This document shows positions 17,826 through 25,951 of a stretch of 64,000 nucleotides of DNA, piece after piece. The notes under the pieces were generated by a model. That model saw nothing but the letters and a program-made list of their open reading frames with translations, was not told the origin of the DNA and did no database searches. The stretch is taken from positions 4,421,039 to 4,485,038 of the forward strand of contig NZ_CP110395.1 of the NCBI RefSeq assembly GCF_029910215.1. Direction: 5' to 3'. The stretch is from Paraburkholderia sp. D15 (GTDB lineage: Bacteria; Pseudomonadota; Gammaproteobacteria; Burkholderiales; Burkholderiaceae). A program made the translations under genes and the position numbers. The number at the start of each line of letters is the position of its first letter. Positions within the stretch are counted from its first letter, which is position 1.

Positions 17826-20288
17826 ATGAGAAGAAATCGTATGGCTTTGCGTCGCGTCGCAACGGCGCTGCTGGTGGCTGGCTTGATCACCGCGCAGACA
17901 GCACAGGCACAGGTGACACTGAACTTCGTGAACGCTGACATCGACCAGGTGGCCAAGGCGATCGGCGCGGCAACCGGCAAAACGATCATCGTCGACCCGC
18001 GTGTCAAAGGGCAGTTGAACCTCGTGTCCGAAAACGCAGTGCCTGAGGATCAGGCGCTGAAGACCCTGCAATCCGCTTTGCGCATGCAGGGTTTCGCGCT
18101 GGTTCAGGACCACGGCGTATTGAAGGTCGTGCCCGAGGCCGACGCCAAGCTGCAAGGCGTGCCGACCTACGTCGGCAATGCGCCGGTCGCACGGGGCGAC
18201 CAGGTGGTCACGCAGGTGTTCGTGCTCAAGAACGAGTCGGCCAACAATCTGTTGCCGGTGCTGCGTCCGCTGATCTCGCCGAACAACACCGTGGCGGCCT
18301 ACCCGTCCAACAATACGATCGTCGTCACCGACTACGCCGACAACGTGCGGCGCATCGCGCAGATCATCGCGGGCGTGGATACGGCGGCGGGCCAGTCGGT
18401 GTCGGTCGTGCAGTTGAAGAATGCGAATGCGATCGACATCGCGCAGCAGATGAGCAAGATGCTCGACCCGGGCTCGATCGGCAGCACCGACGCGACGCTG
18501 AAGGTCCAGGTCACGGCCGATCCGCGCACCAACTCGCTCTTGATCCGCGCATCGAATGGCGCACGTCTGGCCGCCGCGAAGACGCTCGCGAAAGAGCTCG
18601 ACGCGCCGACCACGATGCCCGGCAACATCCACGTCGTGCCGCTGCGCAATGCGGACGCGACCAAACTCGCGAAGACGCTGCGCGGCATGCTCGGCAAGGG
18701 CGATACCGGCTCGTCGGCGAGTTCGAACGACGCCAACTCGTTCAATCAGAACGGCAATAGCGGCGGTGGCGGCTTCGGCAGCAATTCGACCGGCAACTCC
18801 GGCACACCGCCGCTGCCGTCGGGCGGATTGGGCGGCGGCGGCTCGCTGGGCTCGTCCTCACTGGGTAGCGGCTCGGGTGGTTCGGGCGGTTACGGTGCCG
18901 GCGGCAACGGCAATTCCAGCGGCCTGCTCGGCGGCGACAAGGACAAGGACGACAACCAGCCGGGCGGCATGATCCAGGCTGATTCGGCCTCGAACTCGCT
19001 GATCATCACTGCGTCCGAACCGGTGTACCGCAATCTGCGCGCCGTGATCGACCAGCTCGACGCGCGCCGCGCCCAGGTTTATATCGAGGCGCTGATCGTC
19101 GAACTGAACTCGACCACCAACGCCAACCTCGGCATTCAGTGGCAGGTCGCGAACAGCTCGATCTATGCCGGCACGAACCTGACGACCGGCGGCGCCGGCA
19201 ACAGCATCGTCAACCTGACGGGCGCGGCCGCGCTGGCCGCGGCAACCGGCGGGGCCGGCGCCGCCGGCCTGGCGAGCGCGCTCGGCAACAGTTCGACGGG
19301 TCTGCAGCAAGGTCTCAACGTCGGCTGGATCCGCAATATCTTCGGCGTGCAGGGTCTGGGCGCGCTGCTGCAGGCGCTGTCGCAAACGGCCGACGCCAAC
19401 GTGCTGTCCACGCCTAACCTGATTACGCTCGACAACGAGGAAGCGAAGATCGTCGTCGGTACGAACGTGCCGATCCAGACGGGCTCGTATTCGAACCTGA
19501 CGAGCTCGACCGCGAGTTCGGCGTTCAACACCTACGATCGCGTCGACGTCGGCCTGACGCTGCACATCAAACCGCAGATCACCGAAGGCGGCATTCTCAA
19601 GCTGCAGCTCTACACCGAAGATTCGGCGATCGTGAACGGCACGACCAACGTCACGACCAATCCGTCGGGTCCGGAATTCACCAAGCGTTCGATCCAGTCG
19701 ACGGTGCTGGCCGACAACGGCGAAATCATCGTGCTTGGCGGCTTGATGCAGGACAACTACCAGGTCAGCAACAGCAAGGTGCCGCTGCTTGGCGACATCC
19801 CGTGGCTCGGGCAGTTGTTCCGTTCGGAACAGAAGACACGCCAGAAGACCAACCTGATGGTGTTCCTGCGCCCGGTGATCATCGGTGATCGCGCGACTGC
19901 GCAAGCCGTGACGGAGAACCGTTACGACTACATTCAGGGCGTCCAGGGCGCGTACAAGCAGGACAACCGGATCATCAAGGACAACGACGACCCGGTCGTG
20001 CCGCCGATGCCGCTTGGTCCGAGCCAGGGCGTTGCGCCGGCCGCGAATCTGTTCGATCTCGACCAGATGCGCCGTCAGCAGATGACGCGTCCGCCGGTCG
20101 TCCTACCTGCGCCCTTCAATGGTGGCGCGGTGCAGACGAATCCGGTGCCGGCTAACAATGGCGCGGTGCAGACCAACCCGGTGCCGATGAACAGCGGCGC
20201 GGTGCAAAGCAATCCGGTGCCGTCGAATAACGGCCCGCTGCTCAGCAGCCCGACGCCGTCCACCGCGGCGCCCGGAGTGAAGCCGTGA
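17826..20288 (+). CDS. gspD: Type II secretion secretin GspD
   Basis: The outer-membrane multimeric channel of the type II system, about 820 residues. A signal peptide ending AQTAQA precedes VTLNFVNADIDQ. The N0-N3 domains follow; the N3 linker is a Gly/Ser/Asn-rich insert at about 18720-18960. The secretin core has VYIEALIVEL and VPLLGDIPWLGQLFRS motifs, and the last 70 residues repeat an AVQTNPVP-type motif four times. The start is uncertain: 17826 gives a compact signal peptide, 17841 has the best Shine-Dalgarno-like GAGAAG, and 17769 is the longest. It overlaps gspE by 4 bases. Confidence 0.95.
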   Translation: MRRNRMALRRVATALLVAGLITAQTAQAQVTLNFVNADIDQVAKAIGAATGKTIIVDPRVKGQLNLVSENAVPEDQALKTLQSALRMQGFALVQDHGVLKVVPEADAKLQGVPTYVGNAPVARGDQVVTQVFVLKNESANNLLPVLRPLISPNNTVAAYPSNNTIVVTDYADNVRRIAQIIAGVDTAAGQSVSVVQLKNANAIDIAQQMSKMLDPGSIGSTDATLKVQVTADPRTNSLLIRASNGARLAAAKTLAKELDAPTTMPGNIHVVPLRNADATKLAKTLRGMLGKGDTGSSASSNDANSFNQNGNSGGGGFGSNSTGNSGTPPLPSGGLGGGGSLGSSSLGSGSGGSGGYGAGGNGNSSGLLGGDKDKDDNQPGGMIQADSASNSLIITASEPVYRNLRAVIDQLDARRAQVYIEALIVELNSTTNANLGIQWQVANSSIYAGTNLTTGGAGNSIVNLTGAAALAAATGGAGAAGLASALGNSSTGLQQGLNVGWIRNIFGVQGLGALLQALSQTADANVLSTPNLITLDNEEAKIVVGTNVPIQTGSYSNLTSSTASSAFNTYDRVDVGLTLHIKPQITEGGILKLQLYTEDSAIVNGTTNVTTNPSGPEFTKRSIQSTVLADNGEIIVLGGLMQDNYQVSNSKVPLLGDIPWLGQLFRSEQKTRQKTNLMVFLRPVIIGDRATAQAVTENRYDYIQGVQGAYKQDNRIIKDNDDPVVPPMPLGPSQGVAPAANLFDLDQMRRQQMTRPPVVLPAPFNGGAVQTNPVPANNGAVQTNPVPMNSGAVQSNPVPSNNGPLLSSPTPSTAAPGVKP

Positions 20289-21838
20289 GCACGCCGTCCA
20301 CGCCGCCGTCAGCTTCCGCGTCGCCGGCTGCGGCGCGTGCCGCAGCGTCGAGCCAGGCGCTGGCTGGCGCCGAACATGTCGAACGTGGCGCGCCCTCGCC
20401 GCTCGCCGCGCGTCTCGTGCCGTACGGCTTCGCGCGCAGCGGCCAGATTCTGGTCGCGCATCAGCATCCCGATAGCCTCGAAGTCTGGATCAGCGAACGC
20501 ACCAGCGAAGCCGCGCTCGCCGAAGTGACGCGCAACTTCGGCGTGGTGTCGGTTGTGCGTCTGTCCGCCGACGAACTCGCGCAGGCGATCAACCAGGCGT
20601 ACGCGCGCCAGGACGGCAGCGCCGCGCAGGTGGTCGGTGAGGTGGAAGGCGAAGTCGATCTGTCGCGCTTGATGCAGGACATTCCCGAAGTGGAAGACCT
20701 GCTGGAATCGGAAGACGACGCGCCGATCATTCGCATGATCAATGCGCTGCTCACGCAAGCAGCGCGCGAACAGGCGTCGGATATTCACATCGAGCCGTTC
20801 GAGAATGCGTCCGTGGTGCGTTTTCGCGTCGACGGTACGTTGCGCGACGTCGTGCGGCCGAAGAAAGCGCTGCACGGCGCGCTGATCTCGCGGATCAAGA
20901 TCATGGCGCAGCTCGACATCGCCGAAAAGCGTCTGCCGCAGGACGGGCGGATCACGCTGCGCGTCGGCGGCCGTCCGGTGGATGTGCGGGTGTCGACGCT
21001 GCCGACCGGGCACGGCGAGCGCGCGGTGCTGCGTCTGCTGGAAAAAGACGCGTCGCGCCTGAATCTCGAAGCGCTCGGCATGGCTTCCGACACGCTGGTC
21101 AAGTTCGACAAGTTGATCGGCAAGCCGCACGGCATCGTGTTGGTGACGGGCCCGACCGGTTCGGGCAAGACCACCACGCTGTACGCGGCGATGTCGCGGC
21201 TCGAAACGGCGACCACCAACATCATGACGGTGGAAGACCCGATCGAATACGACCTGTCCGGCATTGGCCAGACCCAGGTCAACGAGCGGATCGGCATGAC
21301 CTTCGCGCGCGCGTTGCGCTCCATTCTTCGGCAGGACCCGGACGTCATCATGATCGGTGAAATCCGCGACCTCGAAACCGCGCAGATCGCGGTGCAGGCA
21401 TCGCTGACGGGCCACCTGGTGCTCGCGACGCTGCACACGAACGACGCGGCGTCCGCCGTCACGCGTTTGACCGACATGGGCGTCGAGCCGTATCTGCTGG
21501 CCTCGTCGCTGCTCGGCGTGCTCGCGCAGCGGCTGGTGCGGCGCCTATGCCCGGTGTGCCGCGAAGAGCGTACCGAGGAAGACGGCCGCGTGCGCTGGCA
21601 TCCGGTGGGTTGCGACAAATGCGGCCAGTCCGGTTATGCGGGACGGCGCGGCGTGTACGAACTGCTGCTGATCGACGACGAGATCCGCTCGCTGGTTCAC
21701 CGTAACGCCGCCGATGCGGAAATTCTCGCGACAGGCCGCGCGCAAGGTATGCGCACGCTGCGCGAAGACGCGGACCGTTGGCTCGAATCGGGGCTGACAT
21801 CGCTTGAAGAAGTGATCCGCGTCACGGGCGGAGCATAA
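20285..21838 (+). CDS. gspE: Type II secretion ATPase GspE
   Basis: A 517-residue cytoplasmic hexameric ATPase that powers pseudopilus assembly. The Walker A motif GPTGSGKT is at residues 289-296, with an Asp box IMTVEDPIEYDL, Walker B VIMIGEIRDLETA and a His box LHTNDA. The zinc-binding tetracysteine is present as CPVC and CDKC near the C-terminus. It starts at a GTG overlapping the gspD stop, so the two are translationally coupled. The extra N-terminal 50 residues are Ala/Ser-rich and probably disordered. Confidence 0.97.
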   Translation: MSTPSTPPSASASPAAARAAASSQALAGAEHVERGAPSPLAARLVPYGFARSGQILVAHQHPDSLEVWISERTSEAALAEVTRNFGVVSVVRLSADELAQAINQAYARQDGSAAQVVGEVEGEVDLSRLMQDIPEVEDLLESEDDAPIIRMINALLTQAAREQASDIHIEPFENASVVRFRVDGTLRDVVRPKKALHGALISRIKIMAQLDIAEKRLPQDGRITLRVGGRPVDVRVSTLPTGHGERAVLRLLEKDASRLNLEALGMASDTLVKFDKLIGKPHGIVLVTGPTGSGKTTTLYAAMSRLETATTNIMTVEDPIEYDLSGIGQTQVNERIGMTFARALRSILRQDPDVIMIGEIRDLETAQIAVQASLTGHLVLATLHTNDAASAVTRLTDMGVEPYLLASSLLGVLAQRLVRRLCPVCREERTEEDGRVRWHPVGCDKCGQSGYAGRRGVYELLLIDDEIRSLVHRNAADAEILATGRAQGMRTLREDADRWLESGLTSLEEVIRVTGGA

Positions 21839-21842
21839 GCGC

Positions 21843-23060
21843 ATGCCGGCATTTCGTTTCGAAGCGATCGACGCGGCAGGTAAAGCGCAAAAAGGCGTGC
21901 TCGACGCGGACAGCGCACGCGGCGCGCGGACCAATCTGCGCTCGCAGGGTTTGACGCCGCTGATCGTCGAACCGGCGGCGACGCGCACGCGTGGCGAGCG
22001 CAGTCAGCGTCTGTCGCTTGGGCGTCGTCTGTCGCAGCGCGAGCAGGCGATTCTCACGCGCCAGCTCGCCAGTCTGCTGATTGCCGGCCTGCCGCTCGAC
22101 GAAGCGCTCGCCGTGCTGACCGAGCAATCGGAGCGCGACTACATTCGCGAGCTGATGGCGTCGATCCGCGCGGAAGTGCTCGGCGGCCATTCGCTCGCCA
22201 ATGCGTTGACGCAGCATCCGAAAGACTTTCCCGAGATCTATCGCGCGCTGGTCGCGGCGGGTGAACATACCGGCAAGCTTGGCCTCGTGCTGTCGCGGCT
22301 TGCGGACTACATCGAGCAGCGCAACGCGTTGAAGCAGAAGATCGTGCTCGCGTTCACGTACCCGACCATCGTCACGATCATCGCGTTCGGCATCGTCACG
22401 TTTCTGTTGAGCTATGTGGTGCCGCAGGTGGTCAACGTGTTCGCCAGCACCAAGCAGCAACTGCCCTTCCTCACCATCATGATGATGGCGCTGTCCGGCT
22501 TCGTGCGGAGCTGGTGGTGGGCGGTGCTGATCGCTGTCGTCGTGATCGCGTACCTGGTGCGCTCGGTATTGAAACAGGCCGGCCCGCGACTCACGTTCGA
22601 CCGCTGGCTACTCACCGCGCCGTTGCTCGGCAAACTCGTGCGCGGCTATAACACCGTGCGCTTCGCCAGCACGCTCGGCATTCTGACCGCGGCGGGCGTG
22701 CCGATTCTGCGCGCGCTGCAGGCGGCTGCCGAGACGCTCAGCAACAACGCGATGCGCGAGAACATCGATGATGCGATCGTGCGCGTGCGCGAAGGCACGT
22801 CGCTGTCGCGCGCGCTCGGCAATACGAAGACATTTCCGCCGGTGCTGGTGCATCTGATCCGCTCGGGCGAAGCGACCGGCGACGTGACGACCATGCTCGA
22901 CCGCGCGGCCGATGGCGAAGCGCGCGAACTCGAACGTCGCACGATGTTCCTGACGAGCCTGCTCGAACCGTTGCTGATTCTGGCGATGGGGGGCGTGGTG
23001 CTGGTGATCGTGCTGGCGGTGATGCTGCCGATCATCGAGTTGAACAACCTGGTGCAGTGA
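21843..23060 (+). CDS. gspF: Type II secretion inner-membrane platform protein GspF
   Basis: A 405-residue protein with two homologous cytoplasmic helical domains and three transmembrane segments, the usual length. Visible are the N-terminal MPAFRFEAIDAAGKAQKG, the LTRQLASLLIAGLPLDEAL and GILTAAGVPILRALQ repeats, and the terminal LLILAMGGVVLVIVLAVMLP membrane helix. It links the ATPase GspE to pseudopilin assembly. It starts 4 bp after gspE. Confidence 0.96.
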   Translation: MPAFRFEAIDAAGKAQKGVLDADSARGARTNLRSQGLTPLIVEPAATRTRGERSQRLSLGRRLSQREQAILTRQLASLLIAGLPLDEALAVLTEQSERDYIRELMASIRAEVLGGHSLANALTQHPKDFPEIYRALVAAGEHTGKLGLVLSRLADYIEQRNALKQKIVLAFTYPTIVTIIAFGIVTFLLSYVVPQVVNVFASTKQQLPFLTIMMMALSGFVRSWWWAVLIAVVVIAYLVRSVLKQAGPRLTFDRWLLTAPLLGKLVRGYNTVRFASTLGILTAAGVPILRALQAAAETLSNNAMRENIDDAIVRVREGTSLSRALGNTKTFPPVLVHLIRSGEATGDVTTMLDRAADGEARELERRTMFLTSLLEPLLILAMGGVVLVIVLAVMLPIIELNNLVQ

Positions 23061-23111
23061 TCGCGCGAATCGCGCGAATCAAATGAATCGCGCGGTGATG
23101 AGAAGCACCGC

Positions 23112-23136
23112 CGCGGCCACCGTTGCAGTGGCCGCG
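23112..23136. terminator. Hairpin between convergent gspF and gspC
   Basis: Nine-bp perfect arms CGCGGCCAC / GTGGCCGCG with a 7-base loop lie between the two stop codons. There is no T-run on either side, so intrinsic termination is doubtful. Confidence 0.35.
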
Positions 23137-23176
23137 TAATCAGCTGAAGCCGGGACGCAAAGCGATGCGCCTTGCT

Positions 23177-23590
23177 TCAGCGCACGTAGATCGTGGGACC
23201 GGCGGGGTTGGCGGGCAGAAATACTTCGGAATGCGCGCCATTGCGATTGATGATGATCGAGCGGGCGCGGACTTCGCCGAGCGTGGCGCCTTGCATCAGC
23301 GCGCTGCCGAGCGATACCGCATGCGGCGGTTCGCCGCCGACGCTGACGATGGCCGCAGCGCCTTCCCGCAAAGCGAGGATGCCGAACAGATGCACGTCCT
23401 GGTTGACGTTGCGCGTGAGCTGGCCGCCGAACAGCGTGGCAGCCTGGTCGGTAGACACCGGCGCACGCGCGGCGGCGGCGGCCAACGGCGCGCCGGACAT
23501 CGTGCTGAGCGTGATGACCCAGTAGGTCAGCGTCGCGCAAAACACGGCGAACAGCGCGAGCGACAGAAGGCGGATTTGGATGGCGTTCAT
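23177..23590 (-). CDS. gspC: Type II secretion protein GspC, short form, on reverse strand
   Basis: A 137-residue protein from the ATG at 23590. One N-terminal membrane helix (about residues 9-30) is followed by the homology region: QLTRNVNQDVHLFGILALREGAAAIV and a SLGSALMQGATLGEV strand. GspC links the inner-membrane platform to secretin GspD. Typical GspC is about 270-300 residues with a C-terminal PDZ or coiled-coil domain; this one stops after the HR domain. It lies between gspF and gspG but runs the other way, an arrangement known in Burkholderia gsp loci. Confidence 0.85.
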   Translation of the reverse strand: MNAIQIRLLSLALFAVFCATLTYWVITLSTMSGAPLAAAAARAPVSTDQAATLFGGQLTRNVNQDVHLFGILALREGAAAIVSVGGEPPHAVSLGSALMQGATLGEVRARSIIINRNGAHSEVFLPANPAGPTIYVR

Positions 23591-23815
23591 GCGTACATTG
23601 TACGGACTATTGTGAAAATTGCGTTGAGGGAAAGTGCCTGTTCCTGGCGCTTTGCGCGAGGTGGGCGAAAAGTTGAAGTAGTGCGCGGTTTTCTCGCAAC
23701 CCTTCAACTGCGTAACATTAAAATGACCGGCCGGGCGTGTTCAATAGCAGCGTGAAGGTTGCTTCATGAATCCCGCCCTGTCGAAAAAATTCCACCTGAT
23801 AAGAGGTAGCAAGCT

Positions 23816-24280
23816 ATGCAACTGTCGACCACTCGCCGCACCGAAATCGCGGGTCAGCGCAGCCGTCGTCAACGTGGTTTCACGCTGATCGAAATCATGG
23901 TCGTGATCGCGATTCTCGGCATTCTCGCCGCGCTGATCGTGCCGAAGATCATGAGCCGTCCGGACGAAGCGCGGCGCGTCGCCGCCAAGCAGGACATCGG
24001 CACGATGATGCAGGCGTTGAAGCTCTATCGCCTCGACAACGGCCGCTATCCGACCCAGGAGCAGGGCCTGCGTGCGTTGATCGAAAAACCGAGCACGGAC
24101 CCGGTGCCGAACAACTGGAAGGACGGCGGCTATCTCGAGCGTCTGCCGAACGATCCGTGGGGCAATTCGTACCAGTATCTGAATCCGGGCGTGCACGGCG
24201 AGATCGACGTGTTCAGTTACGGCGCCGACGGCAAACCGGGCGGTGAAGGCAACGACGCCGATATCGGTTCGTGGCAGTAA
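23816..24280 (+). CDS. gspG: Major pseudopilin GspG
   Basis: A 154-residue type II pseudopilin. The prepilin peptidase site is [17 protein letters not shown], with the conserved +5 glutamate. The C-terminal globular part carries the calcium-site region [13 protein letters not shown] and ends [10 protein letters not shown], diagnostic of GspG. The leader is slightly long at about 21 residues. It polymerises into the periplasmic pseudopilus that pushes substrates through GspD. It begins a second run of plus-strand genes, so a promoter between gspC and gspG is likely. Confidence 0.97.
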   Translation: MQLSTTRRTEIAGQRSRRQRGFTLIEIMVVIAILGILAALIVPKIMSRPDEARRVAAKQDIGTMMQALKLYRLDNGRYPTQEQGLRALIEKPSTDPVPNNWKDGGYLERLPNDPWGNSYQYLNPGVHGEIDVFSYGADGKPGGEGNDADIGSWQ

Positions 24281-24304
24281 TCCATTCGTCCCGAGAAGGT
24301 TTTC

Positions 24305-24862
24305 ATGCAAGTCGGATCGTCCTGCACTGTCGTTCGTTCGGATCGATCCGGTCATGATCGCGCGCGCGTGACGCTGGGTGTTCGCGGTGTCCGCCGTGTT
24401 CGCATGCAGCGTCGCACGGCGGGTTTCACGCTGCTGGAGATGCTGGTGGTGCTCGTGATTGCGGGCTTGCTGGTGTCGTTGACCGCGTTGACGATGAACC
24501 GCAATCCGCGCACGGATCTGAACGAGGAAGCGCAGCGTCTCGCGTTGCTGTTCGAATCGGCGGGTGACGAAGCGCAGGTGCGCGCGCGGCCGATTGCGTG
24601 GCAGCCGGTGGACGGCGGTTTTCGTTTCGATCTGCGCACGGAGGATGGCTGGCGTCCGCTGCGTGACGATCTGCTGGGACCGCGTCGCTGGGAAGGCGGG
24701 GTGACGGGCGTGACGATCAACTATCCGGGTTCGGATACGCAGGCGAATCGCATGGTGTTCGGCACCGAGGCGATCGACACGCCGGTGCAGATCACGCTGT
24801 TTTCGGCGGTGGGACGCGCGACGATCGTCGGCACCGGCAACGGCCGCTATGAGGTGCACTGA
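24305..24862 (+). CDS. gspH: Minor pseudopilin GspH
   Basis: A 185-residue pseudopilin from the ATG at 24305, which has a good Shine-Dalgarno-like AGAAGG; the internal ATG at 24404 (MQRRTAG) would give a more usual 7-residue leader. The prepilin motif is TAG|FTLLEMLVVLVIAGLLV, followed by the GspH domain with a WEGGVTGVTI segment near the C-terminus. It is a minor component of the pseudopilus tip. The C-terminus overlaps the start region of gspI by 14 bases. Confidence 0.9.
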   Translation: MQVGSSCTVVRSDRSGHDRARVTLGVRGVRRVRMQRRTAGFTLLEMLVVLVIAGLLVSLTALTMNRNPRTDLNEEAQRLALLFESAGDEAQVRARPIAWQPVDGGFRFDLRTEDGWRPLRDDLLGPRRWEGGVTGVTINYPGSDTQANRMVFGTEAIDTPVQITLFSAVGRATIVGTGNGRYEVH

Positions 24863-25298
24863 GATGCGTCGTTGCAGGAACGGGATGATCGACAAAAAAG
24901 GCGGCAACGTCACGAACGGCCGCCGCGCGCAGCGCGCTTTCACGATGATCGAGGTGCTGGTGGCGCTGGCGATCATCGCGATTGCGTTGGCTGCGTCGTT
25001 GCGCGCGGTGGGCAGCCTTGCGAGTGGCGAGGCCGATTTGCACCGGCGTTTGCTGGCGGGCTGGAGTGCGGACAACACGCTGGCGCAATTGCATTTGACG
25101 CATGCGTGGCCGAATGTCGGCTCGACGAGTTTCGATTGTTCGCAGGGCAATTTGCAGTTGATGTGTACCGAGCAGGTGACGGCGACGCCGAATCCGGTGT
25201 TTCGTCGGGTGGAAGTGATGGTGACGACGCCGGGCGGCGCCGGCAATCTGGCGCAGATGGTGACGGTGGTCGCGAATGAAACGAACCGTTCGCTCTGA
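24849..25298 (+). CDS. gspI: Minor pseudopilin GspI
   Basis: A 149-residue pseudopilin; ATG codons at 24849 and 24864 are both possible, the second avoiding overlap with gspH. The prepilin motif reads AQRA|FTMIEVLVALAIIAIA, so the residue before the cleavage point is alanine rather than the normal glycine. The GspI-type C-terminus contains CSQGNLQLMCTEQV and VEVMVTTP. It nucleates the tip complex with GspJ and GspK. It overlaps gspJ by 23 bases. Confidence 0.9.
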   Translation: MRCTEMRRCRNGMIDKKGGNVTNGRRAQRAFTMIEVLVALAIIAIALAASLRAVGSLASGEADLHRRLLAGWSADNTLAQLHLTHAWPNVGSTSFDCSQGNLQLMCTEQVTATPNPVFRRVEVMVTTPGGAGNLAQMVTVVANETNRSL

Positions 25299-25950
25299 GC
25301 GCCGCCGGGATGGCGCGCGTGGTTTCACGCTGATCGAACTGCTGGTCGCGATTGCGATTCTGGCGGTGATTGCCGTGTTGTCGTGGCGGGGGCTGGACCA
25401 GATCATTCGCGGCCGGCAGACGATCACGAACGCGATGGAGGACGAGCGCGTATTTGCGCAGTTGTTCGACCAGATGCGGATCGATGTGCGGCAGGCCGCG
25501 ACCGATGACGAAGCGGGTCAAGCCGCGGTGTCGGTATCGGGGAGCGTGTTGCAGGTCGTGAGGCACATGGTGGTGCCGGGGGCTGCGCCGCGTTTGCAGG
25601 TGGTGAGGTACCGGATTTCGGGCGGGCGCGTGGTTCGATATGCGTCGCCGCCGTTGGAGAATGTGGGGGAATTGCGGGGAGCGTTGCGCGGCAGCGAGGG
25701 AGAAGGCTGGAGTGCGGTGCCGTTGATGGGTGGGGTTGGCGCGATTACGGCGAGGCTGTATGTGCCCAAGGTCGGCTGGACCATTCAGATGAGCGATGTG
25801 CAGACGGCGATTACCGAGGCTGATAATAATCTCAAGGTGCCGCAGCTTGGCAGTGCACCGCTGCCGCGGTCTGTCACCGGGCTTGAGGTGAGTATTGGGG
25901 CTACGTCGTTGGCTAAGCCGGTGACGCGGGTTTTTCTCGTCGGAGAGTGA
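25276..25950 (+). CDS. gspJ: Minor pseudopilin GspJ
   Basis: A 224-residue pseudopilin with leader MKRTVRSERRRDGARG cut before FTLIELLVAIAILAVIAVLSWRGLDQ. The body has the GspJ-type LQVVRYRISGGRVVRY and VTRVFLVGE ends. It forms the tip trimer with GspI and GspK. The coding strand is strikingly rich in G and T, which reverses sharply in gspK. The stop codon lies one base before the gspK start. Confidence 0.93.
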   Translation: MKRTVRSERRRDGARGFTLIELLVAIAILAVIAVLSWRGLDQIIRGRQTITNAMEDERVFAQLFDQMRIDVRQAATDDEAGQAAVSVSGSVLQVVRHMVVPGAAPRLQVVRYRISGGRVVRYASPPLENVGELRGALRGSEGEGWSAVPLMGGVGAITARLYVPKVGWTIQMSDVQTAITEADNNLKVPQLGSAPLPRSVTGLEVSIGATSLAKPVTRVFLVGE

Positions 25951-25951
25951 A

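Noticed and set aside
23591..23707. N-terminal extension of GspC
   Set aside because: The 39 extra residues are polar and lie before the expected membrane anchor; the ATG at 23590 gives a normal GspC start.
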